Shown here in pieces: positions 27,248-36,069 of a DNA stretch of 64,000 nt. Positions within the stretch are counted from its first letter, which is position 1. Each line of letters opens with the position of its first letter. The position numbers and the translations under genes are program-made. The notes under the pieces are model-generated. The model made no database searches. It saw only the letters and a list, made by a program, of their open reading frames with translations, and was not told where the DNA came from. The stretch comes from Sphingobacterium sp. SGG-5 (lineage in GTDB: Bacteria > Bacteroidota > Bacteroidia > Sphingobacteriales > Sphingobacteriaceae). The stretch is from contig NZ_JAAKGO010000003.1 of the NCBI RefSeq assembly GCF_011043525.1, forward strand, positions 62,001-126,000, given 5' to 3'.

Positions 27248-29842
27248 ATGGCAAAATTCTATCAGCTCGCTAACGACGACCTTTTTCAGCAATTGAAGAC
27301 AACATCTTCTGGTTTACCCAGCGATAACATAACAGCTTTGCAAAACGAATACGGCGCCAATAAACTGCCGGATGCGCAACAGAAAAGCCGATGGTCCATC
27401 CTCTTGGCGCAGTTTATGGATGTCATGATTATTCTCCTAATTATTGCGGCGATCATTTCCTTTGCCGTAGGGGAACATACAGATGCCTTTGTTATTTTGG
27501 CCATCATTATCGGTAACGCCTGGATGGGTTATTCGCAGGAATATAATGCCGAAAAATCGATCAAAATGTTGCAGGAAATGTCTGCACAGCATGCGGTAGT
27601 TCTCCGTGGCGATAAACCCGTCAAAGTTGATGCAAAAGAGCTGGTGCCGGGCGATGTTATTTTACTGGAAGCGGGAGATATTGTTCCGGCAGATGCTCGG
27701 TTGTTTCAGGTCAGTTCTTTCCGGACAGAGGAAGCATCGCTTACGGGCGAAAGCCATACGGTCGAAAAGAAAACAGAAGCCATACCGGATGAAAATTTAG
27801 TCCCTGGCGATCAACATAACATGGTGTTCAAGGGTACAATGGTGAGTAACGGATCGGCAAAGGCAGTGGTTACGGCAATCGGTATCAAAACCGAGATCGG
27901 CAAGATTGCAGAAATGATGGAAGTGGAAGCGCAAAAGACACCCCTTCAACAACGATTAGCTGTTTTCAGCAAGCAGTTGGCCGTCGTCGTCATCGTACTT
28001 TGTGTAATAATCTATGGCTTCGGCCTGTGGAGGGGGGAAGAGCCTTTCGACATGTTTTTAATTGCACTTTCTCTGGCGGTCGCGGCATTGCCCGAGGCAC
28101 TCCCCGCTGTAGTTACCATCGCATTGGCACAGGGCGCAAGGCGGATGGTTAAACAGAAGGCCCTGGTCCGGAAGCTGCCAGCTGTGGAGACACTGGGGTC
28201 GGTGACCTATATCTGCAGCGATAAGACGGGTACACTCACCCAAAATGTGATGACGGTCGAAAAGATCCAAGCGGCCCCGGATCAGGATGAGCTCTTGAAG
28301 TATGCCATGATGCTGAACAATGAGGTCCGGTTCTCCGAATCCGATGAGTTACTCGGCGATTCCACAGAAACGGCTTTAGTAAATTATGCACTTCAGCATG
28401 GTATAACCAAAATAGACGCAGATAAGCGCTTTCCGCTTGTTGCTAAACTGCCTTTTGATTCGGTGCGGATGCGTATGAGCTCCTTGCATCAATACGGGGA
28501 TAAATGGATCTTGTTTGTCAAAGGTGCACCCGGAAAAATGATGGAGGCTGTTTCGGAAACAAATGAAAAAAAGGAAGAATGGCTCGATATGAACCGAGCC
28601 TGGGCGAAAGAGGGGCTACGGGTGTTATTTTTTGGTTTTAAAGTCTTTGACAAAAATCCCGGAGAGATCACGGCGGAAGATGAAAGTGACCTTGAACTGC
28701 TGGGTATGACAGCCTTGATAGATCCACCAAGGGAAGAGGTAATCGATGCGATTGACGAATGTAAAACGGCAGGTATTAAAACAGTGATGATTACGGGGGA
28801 TCAGCCCCTAACGGCAACTGCTATCGCGGAGCGCTTAGGAATGGTCGAATCGGGAACACATGATGTACATGCTGGCGCTGACCTGGACGAGCTTACAGCG
28901 GAGGAATTTGATCGAGAGACCCGACACACCGCCGTCTATGCGCGCGTGTCGCCGGAGCAAAAACTTCGTATTGTCAAATCGTTGCAAGCACAGGGCGAGT
29001 TTGTGGCGATGACAGGAGATGGCGTGAATGATGCGCCGTCATTAAAGCAGGCTGATATTGGTATTGCGATGGGTATAACGGGAACGGACGTCTCGAAGGA
29101 GGCGGCCGACATGATTCTGTTGGATGATAATTTTTCTACCATTGTAAAAGCGGTACGGGAGGGGAGAAGGATCTATGAAAATATAAAGAAATTTATTGTG
29201 TATGTTCTTTCCTGCAACCTGGCAGAAATCCTGGTTATTGTCGCAGCACCAATACTGGGATTTGTCACGCCTTTGCTTCCTATTCACATTCTCTGGATTA
29301 ATCTGGTAACGGACGGTTTGCCAGGACTGGCGCTTGTGGCGGAGCCGGCGGAGAAGGACATCATGAACCGACCGCCCCGTCCACCGAAAGAGAATTTGTT
29401 TGCAGGCGGGCTCATTCCGAGAATAGTTGTCACGGGAGTCTTCTTGGCAATCTCTGCACTGTTTATCCAGTGGTGGACGGCACGGGCGGGATATGATACT
29501 GTGACGCAGCAGACTGCGGTATTTACTACCCTATGTTTTGTACAGCTGGGGAATGCCCTCGCGGTACGTTCGGCATATCACTCGCTGTTTTCGAGCGATA
29601 TCTTTGCCAACCGGGGGATGTGGCTCGCGATTATAGGTACTGTTGCACTGCAACTGCTGATCGTATATGTACCATTTTTAGATCATATTTTTAAAACGAC
29701 ACCTTTGGACCGAAATATTATCGGCATGATCGTAATGGTTACTATAGTGTGTATCCTGTTTATTGAAGGGATAAAACGCTTTTACCGTATCCCTACCCAC
29801 CATTCCGTATTGGAAGGCAGGCGATCGAGAAAAACAATCTGA
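27248..29842 (+). CDS. cation-translocating P-type ATPase (calcium-type, P2)
   Basis: 864 aa from the ATG at 27248 (MAKFYQLANDDLFQQLKTT). It has the cation-ATPase N domain, membrane spans, actuator TGES motif (EEASLTGESHTV), the phosphorylated Asp in CSDKTGTLTQN, KGAPGKMME, the hinge TGDGVNDAPSLKQADIGIAMG and six C-terminal spans. The PEALPAVVTIALAQGARRM helix resembles P2-type SERCA-like pumps, so calcium export is likely, with Mg or Mn as alternatives. The last 61 bp overlap the end of the convergent metallohydrolase gene. Confidence 0.92.
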   Translation: MAKFYQLANDDLFQQLKTTSSGLPSDNITALQNEYGANKLPDAQQKSRWSILLAQFMDVMIILLIIAAIISFAVGEHTDAFVILAIIIGNAWMGYSQEYNAEKSIKMLQEMSAQHAVVLRGDKPVKVDAKELVPGDVILLEAGDIVPADARLFQVSSFRTEEASLTGESHTVEKKTEAIPDENLVPGDQHNMVFKGTMVSNGSAKAVVTAIGIKTEIGKIAEMMEVEAQKTPLQQRLAVFSKQLAVVVIVLCVIIYGFGLWRGEEPFDMFLIALSLAVAALPEALPAVVTIALAQGARRMVKQKALVRKLPAVETLGSVTYICSDKTGTLTQNVMTVEKIQAAPDQDELLKYAMMLNNEVRFSESDELLGDSTETALVNYALQHGITKIDADKRFPLVAKLPFDSVRMRMSSLHQYGDKWILFVKGAPGKMMEAVSETNEKKEEWLDMNRAWAKEGLRVLFFGFKVFDKNPGEITAEDESDLELLGMTALIDPPREEVIDAIDECKTAGIKTVMITGDQPLTATAIAERLGMVESGTHDVHAGADLDELTAEEFDRETRHTAVYARVSPEQKLRIVKSLQAQGEFVAMTGDGVNDAPSLKQADIGIAMGITGTDVSKEAADMILLDDNFSTIVKAVREGRRIYENIKKFIVYVLSCNLAEILVIVAAPILGFVTPLLPIHILWINLVTDGLPGLALVAEPAEKDIMNRPPRPPKENLFAGGLIPRIVVTGVFLAISALFIQWWTARAGYDTVTQQTAVFTTLCFVQLGNALAVRSAYHSLFSSDIFANRGMWLAIIGTVALQLLIVYVPFLDHIFKTTPLDRNIIGMIVMVTIVCILFIEGIKRFYRIPTHHSVLEGRRSRKTI

Positions 29843-30894
29843 CCAATTCGTGGTGTAATCAAGTCAACTTGCTTTTCTTTAGCGGCTTTGGTGACCCGGA
29901 TTAACGGTTCGTCCCAGGGGTGATTGGCCAGTGGGAACTTTGCCGAATGTACAGGGATAACGTACCGTGCACGCAAATCTTGTGTTGCCGTGATGACCTC
30001 TTCGGGCATCATGTGTATATATTTCCACATCAGATTATACTGTCCGTTTTCCAGAATGGCAAAATCAAAAGGCCCATATTGGTTACCGATTTCTTTAAAA
30101 TGCTTGCCATAGCCACTGTCACCGCCGATGTATATGTTCTTTGACCCTGTTAGTATGAAAGAAGACCAGAGGGTGGTGTTACGTTTAAATGTCCGGCCGG
30201 AGAAATGTCTTGCCGTTGCTGAAGTGATCTGGAAGCCTGCCCGATCGGTCGTTTCTCCCCAATAAAGATCGGTAATCTGATCGGCAGGGTAACCCCATTT
30301 TTCGAGATGGGCCCCTACACCGAGGCCAGTGATGATATGCTTCACCTTATGCTTCAATTGCATGACGGTGTTGTAATCCAGATGATCCCAATGGTCGTGC
30401 GTAATCAGCATGATGTCGACTTCCGGCATATCATCAGCGGTATATGCATAGGTACTCTTAAACGCCCGCACGCTGATCCGTACCGGTGTAGCGTATGTAC
30501 TGAACACCGGGTCGACCAAAATTTTCTTACCATCTAACTGGAGAAGATAGGAGGAATGGCCAAACCAGACATACAGATTGCTATCAGGAGGCAAGTCGTG
30601 CAGGTTGTTTTTGTCGACCGGAATGGGATCCTGCGGAACATTGCGTTCTTTTTTACTGAAGAAGAAGCTCCTTAACATATCGCCCCAAGTTGTGCCTTCG
30701 GCTAATGCAGGGGTAAATTCGAGGTTATCAAATGCACCGTTTTTGTAGTTCGGCAGGCGTTCCATCTTTGCCAGTCGCTCGCCGCTCGCATTTTCGCCAA
30801 ACCTGGCATGTTTCAGGTAGAGGAAGGTGCCTATGACCACAAGGAGGATGAGAATAAGGAGAACTTGCATACTTCGAACTAAAAAACGTTTCAT
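29782..30894 (-). CDS. membrane-anchored metallo-beta-lactamase-fold hydrolase (NAPE-PLD/UlaG-like)
   Basis: 370 aa. An N-terminal helix (about 9-27; MQVLLILILLVVIGTFLYL) anchors it with the enzyme part in the periplasm. Metal-binding motifs are LITHDHWDHLDY (HxHxDH), GHSSYLL, YIGGDSGYG and PVHSAKFPL. The segment YVWFGHSSYLLQLDGKKILVDPVF is the usual opening of this subfamily, related to N-acyl-phosphatidylethanolamine phospholipase D. A phosphodiester or lipid substrate is inferred only from family. It ends inside the ATPase gene and begins 3 bp after the speA stop. Confidence 0.86.
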   Translation of the reverse strand: MKRFLVRSMQVLLILILLVVIGTFLYLKHARFGENASGERLAKMERLPNYKNGAFDNLEFTPALAEGTTWGDMLRSFFFSKKERNVPQDPIPVDKNNLHDLPPDSNLYVWFGHSSYLLQLDGKKILVDPVFSTYATPVRISVRAFKSTYAYTADDMPEVDIMLITHDHWDHLDYNTVMQLKHKVKHIITGLGVGAHLEKWGYPADQITDLYWGETTDRAGFQITSATARHFSGRTFKRNTTLWSSFILTGSKNIYIGGDSGYGKHFKEIGNQYGPFDFAILENGQYNLMWKYIHMMPEEVITATQDLRARYVIPVHSAKFPLANHPWDEPLIRVTKAAKEKQVDLITPRIGQIVFLDRLPSNTEWWVGIR

Positions 30895-30897
30895 AAC

Positions 30898-32289
30898 TTA
30901 CTGGTATCCCAATAATTTCATGACCTGTTTGGAATTTTGCTCTTCACCGAACACCTCATAGTTGAATGTCTCGTCTCGGTTGCGACGTATCAACACATGT
31001 TTGGGAGACGGCAACAGGCAATGATGTATACCGCCATACCCGCTCAATACGTCCTGATAGGCTCCGGTGTGGAAAAACCCGAGGTACTGCACTTTACGGG
31101 TCTTTGGCATAAACACCGAGTTCATATGTGCTTCTTGGTTGTAATAATCCTGTCCGTCGCAGGTGATGCCACCTATGTTTACCTTTTCATACTCCGAATC
31201 CCAGTTGTTGATAGGCAGCAGAATATATTTTTGGTTCAACGCCCACACGTCAGGCAGGTTGGTGATGAACGAACCGTCGATCATGAACCATTTTTCTCGG
31301 TCGTTCTGTTGTTTACGACCCAACACCTTATATAAAATACCCGAAGCTTCTGCTACGGTATACTTGCCGAATTCGGTAATAATATCCGGTTCCATAACTT
31401 CATGATAGGCACAGATCTGCTTGATACGATTGACAATCTCGTTGACCATATATTCATAGTCAAAGTCATGTACCAGGGAATCTTTAAACGGCATACCGCC
31501 ACCGATATCCAAGGTGTCCAGATCCGGGTTGACTTTCTTGAATTTACAGTATAAGGTGACGTATTTCTCGAGTTCGTTCCAATAATAAGGAGTATCCGAG
31601 ATGCCCGAATTAATAAAGAAATGTAAGAGTTTAACTTTAAAGTTGGGATTGCTGACGATCTTACTATTGTAGAAGTCAATGACATCTTCCGAACGGACCC
31701 CCAAGCGAGAGGTGTAAAACTGCGAGTCGGGCTGCTCTTCTGCTGCGATACGGATCCCCAGCGAGCAAGGCTCATCCAATTCGATTTCGTCGTCGTATAG
31801 GTTGAACTCCTCTTTATTGTCCAAGACAGGTATGATGTTCGTATACCCATCGTGAATCATATCGATGATATACTGCTTGTACTGATAGGTTTTGAAGCCA
31901 TTACAGATTACCGTAATATCTTTGGAGACCGTACCGGCACGTTCCAACGAATCGATCATCGGCATATCGAAGGCTGACGAGGTTTCGAGGTGAATGTCAT
32001 TCTTTAATGCTTCCTCAACAATATGCTTAAAATGAGAAGATTTTGTACAATAACAATATTTATATGACCCTCTATAATTATGTTTGAGTATAGCCGTTTG
32101 GAAGAGAATCTTTGCCTGTTGTATCTTTTTACTGACCATAGGCAAATATGTAAAACGTAGGGGAGTACCGTACGTTTCTATCATCTCCATCAAATTCAAA
32201 TCGTGGAAGTACAATTCGTCGTCGATAATTTCGAATCCGTCTTGTGGAAAGCCAACACTTAAGTCAAGAAATTCCTGATAGCTCTGCAT
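30898..32289 (-). CDS. speA: arginine decarboxylase, PLP-dependent (fold III)
   Basis: 463 aa. It matches the short Bacteroidota form of biosynthetic arginine decarboxylase, giving agmatine for polyamines. The likely PLP lysine is in YKYCYCTKSSHF, with DIHLETSSAFDMP, TLDIGGGMPFKDS (phosphate-binding glycines) and CDGQDYYNQ near the end. It is shorter than E. coli SpeA (about 658 aa), as expected for this lineage. It is divergent from argS and co-directional with the metallohydrolase gene. Confidence 0.88.
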   Translation of the reverse strand: MQSYQEFLDLSVGFPQDGFEIIDDELYFHDLNLMEMIETYGTPLRFTYLPMVSKKIQQAKILFQTAILKHNYRGSYKYCYCTKSSHFKHIVEEALKNDIHLETSSAFDMPMIDSLERAGTVSKDITVICNGFKTYQYKQYIIDMIHDGYTNIIPVLDNKEEFNLYDDEIELDEPCSLGIRIAAEEQPDSQFYTSRLGVRSEDVIDFYNSKIVSNPNFKVKLLHFFINSGISDTPYYWNELEKYVTLYCKFKKVNPDLDTLDIGGGMPFKDSLVHDFDYEYMVNEIVNRIKQICAYHEVMEPDIITEFGKYTVAEASGILYKVLGRKQQNDREKWFMIDGSFITNLPDVWALNQKYILLPINNWDSEYEKVNIGGITCDGQDYYNQEAHMNSVFMPKTRKVQYLGFFHTGAYQDVLSGYGGIHHCLLPSPKHVLIRRNRDETFNYEVFGEEQNSKQVMKLLGYQ

Positions 32290-32305
32290 TTTTTATTATT
32301 TTTGG

Positions 32306-32313
32306 CAAAGATA
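32306..32313 (-). promoter_or_regulatory. candidate -7 promoter element for speA
   Basis: On the minus strand this reads TATCTTTG, matching TAnnTTTG, 17 bp upstream of the speA start. No clear -33 element was found. Confidence 0.45.
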
Positions 32314-32399
32314 TGCTTTCGTAATGAATACCTAAATACCTGTATGGATAATTTTCGTGTTCATTATCAGAAAGATATAGATTATTACGTAATATTTAC

Positions 32400-34187
32400 A
32401 TGGCAATTTCCATTCAACAAACACTTATCGAACAAACGGTTGCAGCGGTTCGTTCACTTTATAATGCCGAATTAGCAAAAGAACAGGTTACTTTGCAGGA
32501 GACCCGCAAGGAATTTGAGGGTCAGATTACGGTAGTAACTTTTCCGGTTACACGTTTTTCGAGAAAATCGCCGGAAGAGACCGGAGCAGAAATCGGCACT
32601 TATCTTCAGCAGCATGTCGAGGTGGTGTCAGCTTTCAATGTCATCAAAGGGTTTTTGAATATCAGCCTCGCCGATAGCTATTGGGTAGGGCTGTTGAACG
32701 GGACCGTACTACAGGACGATTTTGGACAGTTTCCCGTAGGCGGAAAGGCCGTCATGGTTGAATACGCGTCTCCCAATACCAACAAACCTTTGCATTTGGG
32801 ACATGTACGTAACGTGCTTCTAGGTTATTCGGTGGCCGAAATTTTAAAGGCTTCGGGTAAAAAAGTATATAAGACGCAGATTATCAATGATCGTGGTATC
32901 CATATCTGTAAGTCCATGTTGGCATGGCAGAAATTTGGGAACGGACAAACACCTGCATCGACCGGGTTGAAAGGGGATAAGCTGGTCGGGAATTTTTATG
33001 TGGAATTTGATAAGGCTTATAAAAAGGAAGTCGACGAACTGAAAGAACAGGGGTTTTCCGAAGAAGAAGCAAAAAAGCAAGCTCCTTTGATGCTCGAAGC
33101 GCAGGATATGCTCCGTAAATGGGAAGCTGGCGATGAAGAGGTGGTTAATCTTTGGAAAATGATGAACGGTTGGGTTTACGACGGTTTTGACGTGACCTAC
33201 AAGAATATTGGTGTTGATTTTGATTTCAATTATTACGAGAGCCAAACGTATTTGTTGGGAAAAGACGAGGTCGAAAAGGGGCTGGAAAAGGGTGTGTTCT
33301 ATAAAAAAGAAGACGGCTCAGTCTGGATTGATCTGACGGATGAAGGCTTGGACGAAAAGCTGGTGTTGCGTTCGGACGGCACTTCGGTCTATATGACACA
33401 GGATATCGGCACGGCTATTCAGCGGGTAAAGGATTTTCCAGATGTAGGTGGAATGGTTTATACCGTTGGGAATGAGCAGGATTACCATTTTAAGGTACTG
33501 TTTTTGATCCTGAAGAAATTAGGCTTCGATTGGGCGGAAGGTCTTTTCCACTTGTCTTACGGGATGGTGGATCTGCCATCGGGCAAAATGAAATCCCGGG
33601 AGGGGACAGTAGTAGATGCGGATGACTTGATGGCGGAGATGGTGGAGACTGCTCGGGCGAGAACGGAAGAGCTGGGGAAGACGGATGATTTCACGGACGA
33701 ACAAAAAGCGGAGCTATATACGACCATCGGGATGGGGGCTTTAAAATATTTCCTGTTGAAGGTGGATCCGAAGAAGCGCTTACTCTTTGATCCGAATGAA
33801 TCGGTGGATTTTCAAGGCCATACCGGACCTTTTATCCAATATACTTATGCCCGTATCCGCTCGGTGCTGCGTAAGGCGGATTTTAGTGGCACGGAGGATA
33901 AGATTGTGCTGGAAAATGTGTCTCCGTACGAACGTGACCTTATTCAGGTGTTGGGTAACTTTCCGGCGATCGTCGAAGCTTCGGCGCAGGAATTTAGTCC
34001 GGCACAGCTCGCGAATTATGCTTATGAAGTCGCTAAGCTCTACAACAAGTTTTATCACGAGGAAAGTATCCTAAAGGCAGAGCAGGAAGATGTGAAGACT
34101 TTCCGTCTGCATTTATCAGCGGCAGCAGCGAAGATAATAGCGGAGAGTATGCGGCTTTTGGGAATTGGGGTTCCGGAGCGGATGTAG
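32400..34187 (+). CDS. argS: arginyl-tRNA synthetase
   Basis: 595 aa, full length class Ia enzyme. The N-terminal additional domain is followed by the HIGH-type signature ASPNTNKPLHLGHVRN, the editing-free core with GTAIQRVKDF and VGNEQDYHFKVLFLILKKLG, the KMSKS counterpart SGKMKSREGTVV, and the DALR anticodon-binding domain starting at about 480 (FIQYTYARIRSVLRKADF). It charges tRNA-Arg. A structured repeat element and degraded toxin-antitoxin genes follow. Confidence 0.97.
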   Translation: MAISIQQTLIEQTVAAVRSLYNAELAKEQVTLQETRKEFEGQITVVTFPVTRFSRKSPEETGAEIGTYLQQHVEVVSAFNVIKGFLNISLADSYWVGLLNGTVLQDDFGQFPVGGKAVMVEYASPNTNKPLHLGHVRNVLLGYSVAEILKASGKKVYKTQIINDRGIHICKSMLAWQKFGNGQTPASTGLKGDKLVGNFYVEFDKAYKKEVDELKEQGFSEEEAKKQAPLMLEAQDMLRKWEAGDEEVVNLWKMMNGWVYDGFDVTYKNIGVDFDFNYYESQTYLLGKDEVEKGLEKGVFYKKEDGSVWIDLTDEGLDEKLVLRSDGTSVYMTQDIGTAIQRVKDFPDVGGMVYTVGNEQDYHFKVLFLILKKLGFDWAEGLFHLSYGMVDLPSGKMKSREGTVVDADDLMAEMVETARARTEELGKTDDFTDEQKAELYTTIGMGALKYFLLKVDPKKRLLFDPNESVDFQGHTGPFIQYTYARIRSVLRKADFSGTEDKIVLENVSPYERDLIQVLGNFPAIVEASAQEFSPAQLANYAYEVAKLYNKFYHEESILKAEQEDVKTFRLHLSAAAAKIIAESMRLLGIGVPERM

Positions 34188-34308
34188 GGTTTAGGGTATT
34201 GCGATGTGCGTAGAGTGTATTGCGAACGGAAACGGCTTATTCGGGATGATTTGAAGATGAGGTGATTTGTTTACATTGTGAGATCTCCTTAATATGCGAA
34301 GGGTTTTG

Positions 34309-34419
34309 TATATTTCCTCTATAAAATAAGCTTTCAAAGGCAGAGGAGAGAACGATAAGTTGCTTTGGATATGCAACGCAGTTAAAATTGCATATCAAAG
34401 CAATTTTATCTAAGTTTGT
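34309..34419 (+). promoter_or_regulatory. structured promoter module, copy A
   Basis: This 111-bp element is repeated at 44728-44837. A conserved 5' part (CCTCT at 34316-34320 pairing with AGAGG at 34342-34346) precedes a long inverted repeat (arms 34354-34376 and 34388-34410). Right after the second arm comes TAAGTTTG (34411-34418), a TAnnTTTG -7 element, with TTG at 34388-34390 exactly 20 bp upstream. It would drive the antitoxin gene starting at 34444, which has an AAGGAG ribosome-binding site. Confidence 0.8.
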
Positions 34420-34443
34420 ACTAATGGCAGAAAGGAGTAAACT

Positions 34444-34658
34444 ATGAGTACAGTAGATTTGAATAGGACAAAAGTGGATTTGGTGCGTCATATTCTTAAT
34501 GAAACAGATGCAAATGTCATTGAGCAACTGATGCTTTTGGTATACAAAAAAAAATAAAAACTGGAAAACCCAGAAGTCTTACCGCCCATTTAGGTAAATT
34601 GAAAAGAGGGGTAGATGGGTTAGCTTATCAAAAATCAGTTCGTAATGAATGGGATTGA
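34444..34658 (+). pseudogene. antitoxin gene of a VapBC-like pair, broken in an A9 run
   Basis: The frame begins MSTVDLNRTKVDLVRHIL and stops at codon 38, just after a run of nine A (34546-34554). Adding one A restores a 71-aa protein continuing TGKPRSLTAHLGKLKRGV and ending SVRNEWD. That frame's stop overlaps the start of the PIN-domain gene by 14 bp, the usual antitoxin-toxin arrangement. It is either a real mutation, a phase-variable tract, or a site corrected by polymerase slippage. Confidence 0.7.
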
Positions 34659-34965
34659 TTTTTTAGCTGATACGAATATCTTGCTGTATATATTAGAAGA
34701 CTTACCACAGGTCGAAGAGATAAGTAAGTATGTTTTTGCTATCTCCGTAATTTCAGAAATCGAATTGTTAGGTAGAAAGGATATTACCAAACAAGAAATT
34801 AGAATTATAAAGAATTTGCTTCACGATTGTATGCCGTTGGTTCTTACAGACCAAGTGAAGGTAAAAACGATCGAACTCAAGCAAAAATATGCGTTTTATT
34901 GTAACGGAAGAGATACATGGAAACAATTAATATCATTGCCCATACAAAAGACGCTTCGCAGATAG
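34645..34965 (+). pseudogene. PIN-domain toxin (VapC-like), C-terminally truncated
   Basis: The first about 84 residues are PIN-like: FLADTNILLYIL with the first acidic residue, then AISVISEIELLG, and DQVKVKTIELKQKY. After KQKY the normal continuation with the remaining acidic active-site residues is absent. It is replaced by an unrelated 22-residue tail that runs 49 bp into the next gene. A deletion joining the PIN gene to the next antitoxin locus explains this. The protein should not be an active RNase. Confidence 0.7.
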
Positions 34966-35153
34966 AAGCTATCAAGGCCTTTATGAAAGCATTGAAAATA
35001 AAATTTGAGGTTTCTAAAGAAAAGGGGCTTTATGGAAAAGTGACAGCGAAACCCAACAAAGAAACGTTAAAAGCGATAACGAATATAGAAGCGGGAAAAG
35101 GACTGACAAGAACAAAGTCCCATGCAGATTTAATGGAAAAACTGAATTCGTAA
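34917..35153 (+). CDS. small antitoxin-like protein partnered with a YafQ/RelE-type toxin
   Basis: 78 aa (METINIIAHTKDASQIEAIK). A ribosome-binding site (GGAAGAG) lies just upstream within the truncated PIN frame. The middle (IKAFMKALKIKFEVSKEKG) is helical, fitting proteins that pair with YafQ toxins in Bacteroidota, but there is no strong DNA-binding motif. The toxin gene starts 3 bp after its stop. The gene itself is intact although its toxin is broken. Confidence 0.68.
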   Translation: METINIIAHTKDASQIEAIKAFMKALKIKFEVSKEKGLYGKVTAKPNKETLKAITNIEAGKGLTRTKSHADLMEKLNS

Positions 35154-35156
35154 TCC

Positions 35157-35430
35157 ATGTACGAAATAGTCTTTGAAAGTAAATTCAAAAAAGATTATAA
35201 GCTTGCGAAGAAAAGAGGATTAGATATTTCTCTTTTGGAAGAGATTTTGTTATTGTTGCGAGAGAAAGGAAAGCTTCCGGCTAAATATAAACCACATGTT
35301 CTAAAAGGAAATTTCAAGGGATATTGGGAATGTCACATACAGCCAGATTGGCTTTTGATCTGGAAAGCAGGATGATGACATAAAATTGGTTTCGTTAGCG
35401 AGAACTGGTACTCATTCTGATTTGTTTTAA
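35157..35430 (+). pseudogene. YafQ-family toxin gene with a single-base insertion
   Basis: The frame reads MYEIVFESKFKKDYKLAKKRG to HIQPDWLLIWK and then stops early as 72 aa. An extra G at about 35367 causes this. Without it, translation runs to 35430 as 90 aa ending in IKLVSLARTGTHSDLF, the normal YafQ end containing the catalytic histidine (GTHS). The early stop therefore removes the catalytic residue. E. coli YafQ has 92 aa. Confidence 0.82.
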
Positions 35431-35820
35431 AGATTTTCGGATTGAAATAATCAGTAAGAAACCAAAGAAAAGTGGGGCGAGATCATAAGGCCTAATCTGT
35501 TAATCGCATTTGTAATTTTAGTTTCTAACCAAGAGCCTGTGTTGCTGTTGATACCTGGAACGGCTTGGATAACTGAAAGTTTAGAAAACAAAATCTTTTC
35601 TAACAGAGATTACATAGACAAGAAAAGTAAACCCGAATGGGGGGGAACTTTACATCTAAAAGTTTGGAATATCTCACAAAAAAATATGAGATAAGCAGTG
35701 TACTCAAAAACTTATAGTAATAAACCTATCAAAAATCAAAGGAGAACGGATACTCATTCTGGTTTGTTGCTTCACTATATTTCATGAAAAAATCCTTATC
35801 TTTGATAAAATGATTCAGTT
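35431..35820 (+). other. gene-free stretch with toxin-gene remnant
   Basis: 390 bp without an intact gene. At about 35741-35770 the bases GAACGGATACTCATTCTGGTTTG resemble the end of the frameshifted toxin gene (coding for RTGTHSDLF), so a further decayed YafQ-type copy is likely. A TAnnTTTG match (TATCTTTG, 35797-35804) lies 16 bp before the next gene and may be its promoter. Confidence 0.5.
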
Positions 35821-36069
35821 ATGGATGCATTACTTTTAAAGGAAAAACTAAACCTTATCCAACGGCTTGCGGAGACAGATGATGAATCTATTTTGATGCA
35901 GGTAAAAGCATTGTTGTTTGCAGAAAAAGAGGCCGTATCAGAGAGTGCTATACCAGATTGGTTTATGCCAGAACTTCTCGAACGACAACAAGTTTATGAA
36001 AGGGGAGAAGCCCAGACCCTTTCATGGGAAGAGTGTAAAACAGCTTTGTTACAGAGGATGAAAAAATGA
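35821..36069 (+). CDS. antitoxin of a ParE/RelE-type toxin-antitoxin pair
   Basis: 82 aa, acidic and helical (LLLKEKLNLIQRLAETDDES), ending SWEECKTALLQRMKK. This matches the short Bacteroidota antitoxins encoded in front of ParE-like toxins. The C-terminal half (PDWFMPELLERQQVYERGEA) probably wraps the toxin. Its last 4 bp (ATGA) overlap the toxin start. Both genes of this pair look intact. Confidence 0.78.
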   Translation: MDALLLKEKLNLIQRLAETDDESILMQVKALLFAEKEAVSESAIPDWFMPELLERQQVYERGEAQTLSWEECKTALLQRMKK

